From Paramoeba atlantica (taxonomy: Eukaryota > Discosea), in contig CDRNVI010000020.1 in assembly GCA_977017575.1 (NCBI GenBank), positions 124,001 through 188,000 of the forward strand: a DNA stretch of 64,000 nucleotides. The letters are read 5' to 3'. Shown one piece after another: positions 28,845-38,515 of the stretch (positions are counted from its first letter, which is position 1; each line of letters opens with the position of its first letter). Below the pieces are notes generated by a model. The model was not told where the DNA came from. It saw only the letters and a list, made by a program, of their open reading frames with translations, and did not search any database. The translations under genes were made by a program, and so were the position numbers.

Positions 28845-29750
28845 ATGTCAATAAAAATGCCCGGTGAAAGTTATCTGCCGTTCGTACTTGTAGCGTTTTT
28901 CACGCTTTCCGAGTACCACGGCACGAAATCACCTTTCACCCAAGCGTATGGATCCGTATACTGTACGGAGTCTCTTTTTTTTCGAATGTCTGATCACGAA
29001 AGGCCGAACATAAATCATCGACGTACACAATCCTGTCAGAATCTAATGAATACAAGCACATGCTCCGAGTCTTCTGAAAACTTGCATTTAACATCAAGTG
29101 GTGATGTTTTGGGGAAGAACAAAAATCCTTCTCGTCGCCCGTTTAGAAACGGAATTCGTAAAAAGCCACAGCGTCGGCGATTGAGTGGAATTCTTAGCAA
29201 CGGAATACTAGAATCAGCACGAGCTAGTAGATCAGTCTCCGAAAATGACAACGTCAATACAGACACTCTCTCGCGTTCGCACTCAACATTTTCAACAGCG
29301 CAATCACCTCGGAAAAGGAAAGAGAATACATTACCTCCACATCCTGCACCACGACTTGTTCGATGGCTTGTGTCGCAGCAGTCCCCGAATCGAACTTCGA
29401 GAAAGCCACACACGCCAAATTCTTTGTACGAACGTTCGGAAGTTGGACCGTGTAGCGAAAATCTTGGGTCGAATGGCTCCACGTCGTTTCATACAATTCC
29501 TCTGTCTAGCGAAATGTCATCATTTCGTGAATCGAAAAACACGAATTTGTCCGATAAATCACTTGGAGAAACTGTGGAGAAGGAAATGGTACAAAATGCA
29601 GTATTGGATGATGCAGAAAGCGACACCCTTGGAGCAGATTTCGTTCGTCGGCACACCCCATTGTTCTGTTGTCTCGGAGTTCTCCTTATTGCACTTATCA
29701 TCGACGTACTCCTCTTTTTGTACCGTTCGCTTCTGTCGATGTGTTCATAA
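28845..29750 (+). CDS. tail-anchored protein of unknown function
   Basis: This is a 301-residue protein. Most of it is serine, arginine and asparagine rich and looks disordered (RRTQSCQNLMNTSTCSES, SRRPFRNGIRKKPQRRRLSG). The only strong hydrophobic segment is at the C-terminus (LFCCLGVLLIALIIDVLLFL), followed by about ten residues, which suggests tail anchoring with the N-terminus in the cytosol. A later ATG at 28989 (MSDHERPNINHRRTQS) would remove a weakly hydrophobic N-terminus and is a credible alternative start. No family was recognised. The position in the array and the open length support a real gene. Confidence 0.55.
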   Translation: MSIKMPGESYLPFVLVAFFTLSEYHGTKSPFTQAYGSVYCTESLFFRMSDHERPNINHRRTQSCQNLMNTSTCSESSENLHLTSSGDVLGKNKNPSRRPFRNGIRKKPQRRRLSGILSNGILESARASRSVSENDNVNTDTLSRSHSTFSTAQSPRKRKENTLPPHPAPRLVRWLVSQQSPNRTSRKPHTPNSLYERSEVGPCSENLGSNGSTSFHTIPLSSEMSSFRESKNTNLSDKSLGETVEKEMVQNAVLDDAESDTLGADFVRRHTPLFCCLGVLLIALIIDVLLFLYRSLLSMCS

Positions 29751-30069
29751 ACGCATCATGCAAAGTGTACATTTGTTCTATGTTCTTGCTTTATTTCGTA
29801 ATACGTGTTTTCTTTTGCTGTGCTTATACACGTAAATGTTATGTATGAATAGCTTAAAATCTGTAAACTTTGTACGTTGTATATTTTCCCGGTTCCGCTT
29901 TGCTACATTTATGTACAAGTGCACGCAATTTTTCCTTTGCTATCTCCTCTCCAAATCTATTTTCCCATCCTCCTTTTCATCCCCCTTTCCTTCACCCACC
30001 AAAAACCAAAAACCCACACAAAGCGAAGAAAACCTTTCTCCTCCTTCTCTCCTTTTATTTCCCCCCTCC

Positions 30070-31071
30070 ATGGTCGGACGCCGCCCCGAACACATCGCCC
30101 CTCCCGAATTCATCTACACCCCCGACCACGCCCACAAATACCACACCTCCTCCCATCTCACCAAAGTCCAACGCGATCTCGCCATCCGGGCCACCGAACT
30201 CCTTGCCCTCCCCCCCGTCTCCTCCTCCTCCTCCTCCTCCTTCTCCCCCCCCCGCCTCCTCCTCGACCTCGGCTGCGGCACCGGCCTCAGCGGGGCCGTC
30301 CTCCGGGACTCCGGCCACCACTGGCTCGGGCTCGACCTCAGCGACCCCATGCTCCGCGCCGCCCAGTCCCTCCCCCCCCACCACGACCCCGGGGGCCTGC
30401 TCCGGCACGACCTGGGCGCCGGCCTCCCCTTCCGCCCCGCCACCTTCGATGGCGCCATCAGCATCTCCGCGGTGCAGTGGCTGTGCGGGGCGGACGCCTC
30501 CGGGCACAACCCCCACCGCAGGCTGCGCCGGTTCTTCGCGACGCTCTTCGCGGTGCTGCGGCCCGGGGCGAGGGCCGTGGTGCAGTTCTACCCGGAGAGC
30601 GCGGCGCAGCGGGACTTGGTGACCCGTGCCGCGACCCGGGCGGGGTTCGGGGGCGGGGTGGTGGTGGACCACCCGCACAGCACGCGGGCACGGAAGGTGT
30701 TCCTGGTGCTGATGACGCGGCCGGGGAGGAGGGAGGGGGGGAGGGAAAGGGGGGAGGGAGGGGGGAGGAAACGGAAGAGAGTGGTGGATGAGGAGGTGTT
30801 GGGGTGTAGTACGGAGGAGGAGGAGGAGGAGGAGGAGGGGAGTGGTTCTGAGAGGGCTGCAGAAGACGGGGAGGAGAGGGTAGCTGTGGGGAAGGGGTCG
30901 AAAAAGACGGTTCGTGTTCAGAAAAGTGTTCGAGGTGCGTCCTCCTCTGGGCGTCCATTGAAAGGGACTCGGGCGTGGATCCGGATGAAAAAAGAGTTGC
31001 GACGCATCCACGGGGAGCCTACCCGGCCGGATACGAAATACACGGGAAGAAAGAGGCGACGGAAGTTTTAA
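30070..31071 (+). CDS. BUD23: 18S rRNA (guanine-N7) methyltransferase Bud23
   Basis: This is a 333-residue protein from ATG at 30070 (MVGRRPEHIAPPEFIYTPDH). It belongs to the Bud23/WBSCR22 family, which methylates a guanine of 18S rRNA in 40S maturation with Trm112. Recognisable are the N-terminal RPEHxAPPExxY motif, SHLTKVQRDLAIRATELLAL, SAM motif I LLLDLGCGTGLSGAVL, GLDLSDPMLRAA and GAISISAVQWLCGAD. The C-terminal 110 residues are lysine/arginine rich with an acidic run (EEEEEEE) and end TKYTGRKRRRKF, as in the family. A serine run (residues about 52-60) interrupts the N-terminal part. The gene is extremely GC-rich and switches from C-ending to G-ending codons near its middle. The upstream in-frame ATG at 29836 is not needed. 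Confidence 0.93.
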   Translation: MVGRRPEHIAPPEFIYTPDHAHKYHTSSHLTKVQRDLAIRATELLALPPVSSSSSSSFSPPRLLLDLGCGTGLSGAVLRDSGHHWLGLDLSDPMLRAAQSLPPHHDPGGLLRHDLGAGLPFRPATFDGAISISAVQWLCGADASGHNPHRRLRRFFATLFAVLRPGARAVVQFYPESAAQRDLVTRAATRAGFGGGVVVDHPHSTRARKVFLVLMTRPGRREGGRERGEGGGRKRKRVVDEEVLGCSTEEEEEEEEGSGSERAAEDGEERVAVGKGSKKTVRVQKSVRGASSSGRPLKGTRAWIRMKKELRRIHGEPTRPDTKYTGRKRRRKF

Positions 31072-31263
31072 CTATAGGGTGAGAATTCCGGTATTCAAAG
31101 TTTGCATTTCAAACTTGATGTTCCTTTATGACAATTGTTTGGGCAGTGATACATTTTTTTATGAACTCTTGATTAGGTATACCATATAAACACAGAACTA
31201 GTAAACGGTGGAGATAGTTTCTGCTTTCGAAATTTTAGTAAACCAATTTGAATCACCTACCCA

Positions 31264-31278
31264 TTGTTTTTTCTGTAG
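31264..31278 (+). promoter_or_regulatory. candidate spliced-leader acceptor of RPS13
   Basis: TTGTTTTTTCTGTAG lies 42 bases before the RPS13 ATG. A pyrimidine run ending in AG and followed by a short leader is what trans-splicing needs; comparable sites precede MPP beta, AMPK beta and beta-COP. No transcript evidence is available. Confidence 0.4.
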
Positions 31279-31320
31279 ATTTTTTTCGACGCTCATTATT
31301 AATTATTCACATCTCACATC

Positions 31321-31776
31321 ATGGGCCGCATGCACGGAAATGGCAAGGGAATTAGCGGAAGCTCTCTCCCTTACCGTCGCGCCGTTCCTACGTGGCTGAA
31401 AACAACCGCACGTGAGGTGGTGCAGCAAATCACAACACTCGCCCGTAAGGGACTCACCCCGTCGGCCATCGGCACCCACCTGCGAGACAGTCAGGGAATC
31501 GGACAAGTCAAATCCGTCACCGGACGTAAGATTCTTCGTATTCTGAAGCACAAGGGATTGGCACCTGAGATCCCGGAGGATCTGTACCACATGATTCGTA
31601 AAGCCGTGTCCATGCGTAAGCACCTGGAGAAGAACCGAAAGGATTTGGATACCAAGTTCCGACTGATTTTGGTCGAATCCCGTATTCACCGTCTGGCACG
31701 ATACTACAAACGTACGAAGCAGCTTCCGGCCACGTGGCGATACGAATCCGGAAGCGCAAGCGCCTTGGTGGCATAA
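31321..31776 (+). CDS. RPS13: 40S ribosomal protein S13 (uS15)
   Basis: This is a 151-residue protein, exactly the family length. It starts [20 protein letters not shown] and contains the hallmarks [37 protein letters not shown] and the end [17 protein letters not shown]. It is a core component of the small subunit near helix 22 and the subunit interface. Codon use is moderately GC-rich, without the skew switch of its upstream neighbour BUD23. Confidence 0.97.
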   Translation: MGRMHGNGKGISGSSLPYRRAVPTWLKTTAREVVQQITTLARKGLTPSAIGTHLRDSQGIGQVKSVTGRKILRILKHKGLAPEIPEDLYHMIRKAVSMRKHLEKNRKDLDTKFRLILVESRIHRLARYYKRTKQLPATWRYESGSASALVA

Positions 31777-32007
31777 AGAAGACTTGAAAGGATGGAAGAA
31801 AAGACAAAAGGAAGGGAAGTAATGGTCCAAGTAAAGATGAAATGAACATATAAGATCCTTACTTATGAATGTATTGACCATCTAGTATCGTAAATTAAAA
31901 ATACTGACATGTAAAATATTTAGCGAAAGTGTTGGCTTGGGGATTCACTGATCGGATTACGCACTTCTCACTTTTTCACATTTTCATTCTAAACTGTAAA
32001 TGGCAAA

Positions 32008-32784
32008 ATGAGCTCCAACTTCAAGCCACCTGGATCCGACTCTGACTTCTTCCGCCAGCTTTGGATGAAGTCCCAGACCATCAACACGGCGAATCCCCAG
32101 GGGGCTACGAGTGACTACGCCCGTGAGGGGGCGGGTATCAACCCCCTGAACGCGGAATTCCCGACCAAATGCGTCCGTGTGGTCCCCAGTGAGTTTGTCC
32201 TACGACGTCTGCTCCAGCACTACGCCCACTCCTCGGATGTTATGGTTGCACAGTACTCCCAGGAGAACTGTACCGCATGCAACGCGATGGGAAAAGTACT
32301 GGAGTATCTCTGCCACCGACTCGAGAGCCACTACCCGCGGCTACACTTCTATGAAATCCAAAAGGAGCGGCTTCCGGAGGCCACGCGGCCGCTGCTGCGT
32401 TACCCCCAGATTAAAGGGTTTAGTCAAGGCCAGTGGGTGGATCTAGACTGGAAGCCCCCGGCAGAGTACACGGAGAATGTCTACCGCCAGGTGGAGAGCC
32501 ACGTCCACGCGATGCGGAAAAAAGGGCAAAGCGTTACGGCGCTCCAAGCTGAGGAAATGTATTTTAGCGTCAGCGCCCCCGCGATGACGGTGATTCTGGA
32601 GGAGAGCCTGAGCTCGTTTTACAGCCGGACGCAAGCCCATCTGCACAATTACTGGAAACAGGTCTCGAAAAGGAGGTCATGGTACTTTAAGAAATATTTA
32701 TCTCGACAGGATACAGAAAATAAGACAAATACCGAGGCAACGAGTGATGGCACCGGACTGCTCGGTGAGTCATGTGGTCTTTAA
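32008..32784 (+). CDS. thioredoxin-fold protein of unknown function
   Basis: This is a 258-residue protein. Residues about 75-150 look like a thioredoxin fold: VMVAQYSQENCTACNAMGKV with a CTAC dithiol motif, then YPRLHFYEIQKERLP and the turn YPQIKGFSQGQWVDLDW. Helical, basic sequence follows (residues 155-240). The N-terminal 70 residues have no clear targeting signal. A dithiol-disulfide or scaffold role is inferred from the CxxC. A three-codon ORF (ATGGCAAAATGA, 32000-32011) overlaps the start codon and could lower translation if included in the leader. Confidence 0.55.
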   Translation: MSSNFKPPGSDSDFFRQLWMKSQTINTANPQGATSDYAREGAGINPLNAEFPTKCVRVVPSEFVLRRLLQHYAHSSDVMVAQYSQENCTACNAMGKVLEYLCHRLESHYPRLHFYEIQKERLPEATRPLLRYPQIKGFSQGQWVDLDWKPPAEYTENVYRQVESHVHAMRKKGQSVTALQAEEMYFSVSAPAMTVILEESLSSFYSRTQAHLHNYWKQVSKRRSWYFKKYLSRQDTENKTNTEATSDGTGLLGESCGL

Positions 32785-32917
32785 ACAATTCTGCATTCAT
32801 TTTTATTTTAGTGGTGTGTATATTGTGCGTAAAGCTACGTTAAAGAATATAAACGGGAAGCATGTCATTGTACCGTAACGTAAAGAGCATTTTTCCTTTA
32901 TATTTACGTTATTTTTG

Positions 32918-35770
32918 ATGGCCAAACCAGAAAAAGATAGCAAGAAAGTAAATCGCTCAGGTAAAGATGAAGATCAAGGAGTTAATAAGAAAGAATCAAC
33001 GCTCTCGGATGAAGACATAAGAATTATGGAGGGAGTGGATTTATGTGTTTCTCGTATTCAGGACAGTAATCTGGAGATAGCCTCTAGCGCAGTGGATCAA
33101 CTTGGGAGTATGATGCGTGACACATACTCGAATTCGTTGACCGGAATTCCGAAACCTCTGAAGTATCTGCGACCTCATATTCCCTCACTCACGGAGCGCT
33201 ACGAAGCCCTTTCAAAAATACCGAATACAGGTTTACCGGAAAATTTCTTACAGCGGCTAAGTGATATCTTATCGATACTTTCGATGGCATTTCCATCGGC
33301 TGAAAAACAGACACAGTGTCTTGATTGGAAACGAAAAGGAACTCTGGCATTGGATATTTGGGGGCACCACTACGTCCGTCAACTGTCTACTCAGTTTGTC
33401 ACTACATGGAAAGGAGCAGAAAAAGAAACCCAACTCCGTGAAAGCTTGCTTCCCCTATTGCAGGAAATTGTTCAGTTCGAGTTTTCTCACAATGGAGAGC
33501 CGAATGCCGTTGATCTACTTCTGGAAATCGACAGAATGGACTTGTTAACTTCACGCTGCACCATGGACAACTATGTTCGTACGTGTGACTACCTCCTGGC
33601 TCTCGCTCCCTATCTGCCAGAAGGAGAGGACGGAAAAATATATCGACATTGTGGAGAATTGTACCAAAGTTTCGGGGCACTGTATGATGCAATGCGCATG
33701 GCATTAAAGCTTTCCGATCACGAAAAAGCAAAAGAACTTTTAGATCTCGCCGCCGCGGACCCTCTGGTACAGCAGCAGCTTCTCATACTCTGCAACCGTC
33801 ACGGGGCATATGATCTCGTAGCCTGTTGTCCTGCGTGGACTGACCTTCAGGAAAAAATCCCAGAGTATTTTCTACATTGTAGCAAAGCGCTAGACGCCTT
33901 GGAGCCAAAAGCCCCTGAGGAGGTTGCGAAACCACATCTAATGGATCAACGCACCACACTGCACGCATCCAACACCCCACGTTATCTCCGACACCTGGCC
34001 TACACTCTGCTAAGTGGTTTCTCCAATGCAGGATTTGGCACCGACAAACTCACTACACTGCAGGACAATGAGTGGCTGCATGGGCAAAGAGAGCAACGTG
34101 TCATCTCGGCGGTTGCCTCTGTTGCATTACTGCACTTAGGAAATCCCACAGAGGGGTTGAACGCCCTGGAGAAGTATCTTAGCTCCGAGAATGTGCGGAT
34201 ACGGGCGGGAGCAGCGCTGGGTGTTGGGGTGGTGTGCCACGGAGTGTGCTCCCAGTTTGATCCCGCGTTATCACTGCTTACGGAAAATTTGTACGTTGAA
34301 AATACAGAGATTCGAATGTGTTCCATATTGGGACTTGGACTCGCGTACGCAGGGACACGAAGTGAACAAATTCTGTCCATCCTAGTCCCATTTGTGGCTG
34401 ACTCTAGCATGGACATTAGTCTGCAATCCTTTGCAGCACTAGCTCTCGGCTTCGTATTTGTTGGCACCGCGCACGAGGATCTCGTGGAAACCATGCTTCT
34501 TTGTCTCATGGAGAAGGAGTCTGCAGTTCTTACTGAAAATTTCACAGCGCCCTATCTAATCCTTGGACTCGGATTACTTTTTCTAGGACAGCAAGATCGA
34601 GTCGAGACTCTTCTGAGCACAGTTCACACATTATCATCCGAGGTTCGCGTCTTCATTGAGACTCTACTGACGGCACTGGCATATGCGGGTACAGGCAATG
34701 TACTGATTGTACAAAAACTACTTCACTTGATACGAGAAGGGACGAAACAAACCCTGAGCAAAGATAAAAGGGACAAAGAATCTGACTCAAAGGTGAAGCA
34801 TAACGAAAATACGGACCCGAAACCAAGTGAGGAGGCCGGTACCCCCGCCGAGGATGTCAAACCCAAAGAAGGATCCGCAAAAGGACCGGATTTGGCGACT
34901 CTGATATCTGGACAACCCGCGAGGCGGGGCGTACGGAAACCAAAGTCTTCGAAAGAGGTTTCTTTGTTTCTCCGCCCACACACGATCGCGACCTTGGGCA
35001 TCGGCCTTGTTGCCTTCGGGGAGAATATTGGGCGTGAGGTTGCCTGTCGGGTATTGGACCACATCCTCCACTTTGGGGATCTTCACGCACGCCGCGCCCT
35101 TCCATTATGTATCGCCTTGCTATCTCTCTCCGATCCGCATGTGACCGTGCTCGAAAGCCTTAGTAAGCTCAGCCATGACACCGACGCGGCTACCGCTCAG
35201 GCCGCGATCTTTGCCATTGGACTTGTTGGGGCAGGTACCCGGAGTGTACGTGCGGCCACAATGCTGCGCTCGCTTTGTGGTTTTCACGTACGCAACCCGG
35301 AGTGCTGGCTGCTCTGTCACATCGCACTAGGTCTGGTAGAGTTAGGAAAAGGGCAGATGACGCTACGAGCCGTTCACAGTGATGGCCTACTCGCCTCTTC
35401 TACCTCACTGTGTGGTATCCTCACCGCTGTGTTCTCCATGCTAACCCCTGAGGTAAGCGTTGCGAAATATTCGTATCTGTGGATGAGCCTGGCGGCATCT
35501 ATGCGTCCCAGACATCTGATTTTGGTCGATGGTGAGGGGAAACCGCTCGAACAGCAACCTGTACGAGTAGGGACGGCAGTAGATACGGTTGCAATGGCGG
35601 GAAAACCGAAAAGGATTACAGGGTTTCAGACTCAAAACTCACCTGTCGTGCTGCAGTCTTCCGACCGTGCCGAACTCCCGCCTAGCGCCGTCCGTCCCGT
35701 GGCAAAGAACCGAATTCTGGAAGGTATTGTGTTCACGGAAAAGGATCCTGAGCATGAAGCAAGTGTGTGA
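32918..35770 (+). CDS. RPN1: 26S proteasome regulatory subunit RPN1/PSMD2
   Basis: This is a 950-residue protein from the ATG MAKPEKDSKKVNRSGKDEDQ. RPN1 is the toroidal scaffold of the 19S base that binds ubiquitin-like shuttles and the ATPase ring. The N-terminal helical part (ISIPKPLKYLRPHIPSLTERY-like region at about 80-100) is followed by PC repeats (VRIRAGAALGVGVVCHGV, IRMCSILGLGLAYAGT, FAALALGFVFVGT, YLILGLGLLFLGQ). Another PC block follows a charged spacer (residues about 610-680, KDKRDKESDSKVK), then the C-terminal domain (VSVAKYSYLWMSLAASMRPR, VGTAVDTVAMAGKPKRITGF). Length and order match the family (900-990 residues). Confidence 0.95.
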   Translation: MAKPEKDSKKVNRSGKDEDQGVNKKESTLSDEDIRIMEGVDLCVSRIQDSNLEIASSAVDQLGSMMRDTYSNSLTGIPKPLKYLRPHIPSLTERYEALSKIPNTGLPENFLQRLSDILSILSMAFPSAEKQTQCLDWKRKGTLALDIWGHHYVRQLSTQFVTTWKGAEKETQLRESLLPLLQEIVQFEFSHNGEPNAVDLLLEIDRMDLLTSRCTMDNYVRTCDYLLALAPYLPEGEDGKIYRHCGELYQSFGALYDAMRMALKLSDHEKAKELLDLAAADPLVQQQLLILCNRHGAYDLVACCPAWTDLQEKIPEYFLHCSKALDALEPKAPEEVAKPHLMDQRTTLHASNTPRYLRHLAYTLLSGFSNAGFGTDKLTTLQDNEWLHGQREQRVISAVASVALLHLGNPTEGLNALEKYLSSENVRIRAGAALGVGVVCHGVCSQFDPALSLLTENLYVENTEIRMCSILGLGLAYAGTRSEQILSILVPFVADSSMDISLQSFAALALGFVFVGTAHEDLVETMLLCLMEKESAVLTENFTAPYLILGLGLLFLGQQDRVETLLSTVHTLSSEVRVFIETLLTALAYAGTGNVLIVQKLLHLIREGTKQTLSKDKRDKESDSKVKHNENTDPKPSEEAGTPAEDVKPKEGSAKGPDLATLISGQPARRGVRKPKSSKEVSLFLRPHTIATLGIGLVAFGENIGREVACRVLDHILHFGDLHARRALPLCIALLSLSDPHVTVLESLSKLSHDTDAATAQAAIFAIGLVGAGTRSVRAATMLRSLCGFHVRNPECWLLCHIALGLVELGKGQMTLRAVHSDGLLASSTSLCGILTAVFSMLTPEVSVAKYSYLWMSLAASMRPRHLILVDGEGKPLEQQPVRVGTAVDTVAMAGKPKRITGFQTQNSPVVLQSSDRAELPPSAVRPVAKNRILEGIVFTEKDPEHEASV

Positions 35771-35908
35771 CGTACTGCACAGATGTCCTCTCAACTCTCG
35801 ATGAGTGAAGATTTTGACGTTACTTTGTTCAAAATATACGTGTTTACCGAGATCAAAAATATTACTTTTGTGAACGAAATTATGTAGTGTCTTCACGGAT
35901 GATAACAT

Positions 35909-35963
35909 GTAATTTTATCGTAAAAGGCCCTTTAACCGTAATTTAATCGTACAAGGCCCTTTA
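35909..35963. repeat. 26-bp imperfect direct repeat between RPN1 and MPP beta
   Basis: GTAATTTTATCGTAAAAGGC plus CCTTTA (35909-35934) and GTAATTTAATCGTACAAGGC plus CCTTTA (35938-35963) differ at two positions and are spaced by three bases. It lies in the 3' UTR or spacer; function unknown. Confidence 0.7.
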
Positions 35964-36029
35964 GTAGTTTATACTACTAACTGTGTAAATAGTTTTCAAC
36001 AATCTTCTTATTCGCGTATTACTAGTTAC

Positions 36030-36041
36030 CTCATTTCTCAG
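36030..36041 (+). promoter_or_regulatory. candidate spliced-leader acceptor of MPP beta
   Basis: CTCATTTCTCAG ends eight bases before the ATG. It has the pyrimidine-then-AG form expected for a trans-splice acceptor; untested. Confidence 0.4.
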
Positions 36042-36049
36042 CTACAAAA

Positions 36050-37729
36050 ATGCGTTACTGTTGTCGATTGCTTTCTATTGGAAATTTGAAAGGTCTTCCA
36101 CGCATCTTTCCTCGGCCCGGTTTTGCCCCCACCCAGTCTGTACGTCACATCCTCAACAAAGTCCCGCCTACGACCATCTCGCGACTACCAAATGGATTTC
36201 GCGTCGCATGTGAGGAGCATCCAGAAAGTGAAGTAGCCACTGTGGGGGTGTGGATCGATGCCGGAAGCCGCTATGAGACGCCGGAGATCAACGGCACGGC
36301 ACATTTTCTCGAGCACATGAACTTCAAAGGCACACGTTCGATGACAAAAGCACAGCTGGAGCGCAAGTTTGAAGAGATTGGAGGACATTTGAACGCATAC
36401 ACCGCACGAGATCGCACTAGCTATTATGTTAAAGTGTTCAAAAAGTACGTCCCGGACGCGGTTAGCATTCTGGCCGACATCCTACGAAACAGCAAACTCC
36501 CAGAGAAAGATTTAGAACGCGAGAGATCGACCATTTTAGAAGAAATGCGAGAGGTAGAACTTCTGGTGGACGAAGTCGTGATGGATCATCTTCACATCGC
36601 AGCGTACCGGGACTGCAGTCTGGGTCTCACCATTCTGGGTCCCGAACAGAACATCTCCACTCACATCAACCGAGACATGATAGTGCGTTTCGTGGATCAG
36701 CACTACACAGGGCCCCGCATGGTGCTTGTTGGGGCCGGAGGTGTCACGCATAAGTCCCTCGAGACCCTGGCCTCCCAGTATTTCGGAGATTTGTCTCCGA
36801 AATGCGACCGTGGGGAGAATCACGCAGCGATCTACACCGGTGGGCAGTACACGTTGTGGTCCAAAGAGCTTCCCGCACTGCACCTCGCACTCGCTTTCCA
36901 GACCTGTGGGATAGCCAGTGAAGACGTCTTCGCTTTGCAGGTAGTGCAGCATCTGCTAGGGAGCTACAACCGTGTCAATCGAGACCTCATGTCGAAACAA
37001 CGCTTTCGTAGTCCTCAGTGTCTTGCAATGCGTTTCCCCACCGAAGACGGCGGCTCCGTTTTGGAACCCGATCCCCGGATAGAGACCTTCAACCCGTTTT
37101 TCACCCCGTACATTGACTCCGGTCTCATGGGGGTGTATCTCATCGGATACCCCCAGGAGAACAACGTCCAGCACCACCTCCGTTCCGTGATGGAATTCTT
37201 CTCCGAGTTGTGCTCCACCCGCCTCTCCGACAGCGATCTCGAGCTTGCCAAGTCGAACCTGAAAGCTGCACTGGTACTCAACGTCGATGGCACCACCAAT
37301 ATTGCGGAAGATATTGGACGTCAGCTCCTGCACGCCGACAAACGTCTTTCTCTTGAGGAATATTTCACCCACGTCGATGCAGTGAGCTCCGAGCGTATCC
37401 GGGATGTAATGAATCGATACTACCGCCCCGGAAGTCTGTGTCTTAGTACCGTGGGTCCCGTCTGTAATGCCTCGGAGGTACTCGTCAGCACAGGTGCAGT
37501 CCCCGGCAGCGATGAGGAGGGCAAGAAGGCGGACACCGAAGGCTTAAAGGAGTCGGTCGCGGAAAGTACAAACGAAACAAAAACGGAATCTGAGATCTCT
37601 GGTGGGGTCTCCAAGGAAGATGACGTAGATGTAGCATGTCCGATTCCCACTTTGGATTATCTTTCTCACTTTTCCAATACTCATTTGACGAAGAACGAAG
37701 AAGGGAGCACGATGGAGGCGTCGCAGTAG
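36050..37729 (+). CDS. mitochondrial processing peptidase beta subunit
   Basis: This is a 559-residue M16 metalloprotease. It begins with a basic, acid-poor presequence (MRYCCRLLSIGNLKGLPRIF). The zinc motif HFLEH is at residues 85-89 and the distal glutamates lie in TILEEMREVE (about 164-170), so this is the catalytic beta subunit, which removes presequences in the matrix. RLPNGFRVACEE and DRTSYYVKVFKKY are also typical. The core is normal in length, but an insertion of about 35 residues lies in the second half (RFPTEDGGSVLEPDPRIETF), and the C-terminus carries about 75 extra residues, acidic then ending PIPTLDYLSHFSNTHL. A pyrimidine-AG (36040-36041) precedes the ATG by eight bases. Confidence 0.92.
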   Translation: MRYCCRLLSIGNLKGLPRIFPRPGFAPTQSVRHILNKVPPTTISRLPNGFRVACEEHPESEVATVGVWIDAGSRYETPEINGTAHFLEHMNFKGTRSMTKAQLERKFEEIGGHLNAYTARDRTSYYVKVFKKYVPDAVSILADILRNSKLPEKDLERERSTILEEMREVELLVDEVVMDHLHIAAYRDCSLGLTILGPEQNISTHINRDMIVRFVDQHYTGPRMVLVGAGGVTHKSLETLASQYFGDLSPKCDRGENHAAIYTGGQYTLWSKELPALHLALAFQTCGIASEDVFALQVVQHLLGSYNRVNRDLMSKQRFRSPQCLAMRFPTEDGGSVLEPDPRIETFNPFFTPYIDSGLMGVYLIGYPQENNVQHHLRSVMEFFSELCSTRLSDSDLELAKSNLKAALVLNVDGTTNIAEDIGRQLLHADKRLSLEEYFTHVDAVSSERIRDVMNRYYRPGSLCLSTVGPVCNASEVLVSTGAVPGSDEEGKKADTEGLKESVAESTNETKTESEISGGVSKEDDVDVACPIPTLDYLSHFSNTHLTKNEEGSTMEASQ

Positions 37730-37930
37730 AACGGTAATGTATAATACACTTTCCCTCAATTAGATTATAGCATGAACGTAATTCGTAGTACCCATGTATG
37801 GCATATGATATACCATACATCCCTTCTTATGAATGTGTTTCAACTGGAAATTCGACCTTTATTCGGTTTTACCTACAAATTACTAATGTACCAACAAAGT
37901 AGTGTAATTTTTGTCAGATTACTTCATCCT

Positions 37931-38515
37931 ATGTTTTCCCGTCCTGCAAATTCAGCGGATGTCAATCCTCGCGTCCGTCTCGGAAAAGTTCGAGGTAACG
38001 TTTTTCCAGCAGAATTTTTACTTCAACAATTTGCTCAAGATCTTACGAATCCGGTCCCATCTTGGTCACAGGAGGTATCTGTATGTGAATGGGAGGGCAT
38101 AGTGTGTAACGATCAATTGGAGGTCGAAAAAGTGGACTTACGCAGTCGTAAGTTACGCGGTGTACTGCAGTGGAAGTTTCTGCCACACACAGTTCAAATT
38201 CTTGTTTTCTGGGAAAATACTTTATCAGGCCCCGTTGATCTCACAGTACTCCCCCCTCCCTTGACCGTGTTCCGCATCTCAGAGAACGAATTTAGTGGAG
38301 AGATTGATTTGTGCCACCTGCCATCGAATCTGAAGGTGCTAAACTTGGCGAAGAACAATTTTTCCGGAATGGTACGCTTTGACATGCTTCCACAAGGTCT
38401 GGAGAGGATTCTTCTTTATCGAAATGAGGAACTTATGGGTGACATGATTATTAGTAAACTACCCCCTTGTCTGAGTATCAGGTACGTGCAGGGTACCAAA
38501 ATTCGAGTATATTAA
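37931..38515 (+). CDS. leucine-rich repeat protein, copy 1
   Basis: This is a 194-residue protein from ATG at 37931 (MFSRPANSADVNPRVRLGKV), chosen because the paralogue at 48499 starts similarly; the frame is open farther upstream. It has an N-terminal cap with CEWEGIVCND, which resembles the plant-type LRR N-cap, then about five repeats of the kind LPxxLxVLxLxxNxFSGxVDL (LKVLNLAKNNFSGMVRFDML). It has no signal peptide or membrane segment. It ends VQGTKIRVY, parallel to FSGTKIQCW of the paralogue. Such small LRR proteins are common in kinetoplastids and other protists and usually bind proteins; the partner is unknown. Confidence 0.75.
   Translation: MFSRPANSADVNPRVRLGKVRGNVFPAEFLLQQFAQDLTNPVPSWSQEVSVCEWEGIVCNDQLEVEKVDLRSRKLRGVLQWKFLPHTVQILVFWENTLSGPVDLTVLPPPLTVFRISENEFSGEIDLCHLPSNLKVLNLAKNNFSGMVRFDMLPQGLERILLYRNEELMGDMIISKLPPCLSIRYVQGTKIRVY

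Noticed and set aside
29870-31011. Long open frames overlapping BUD23 on both strands
   Set aside because: They are proline, serine or arginine-rich shadows caused by the extreme GC content and skew of the gene; only the Bud23 frame has conserved motifs.
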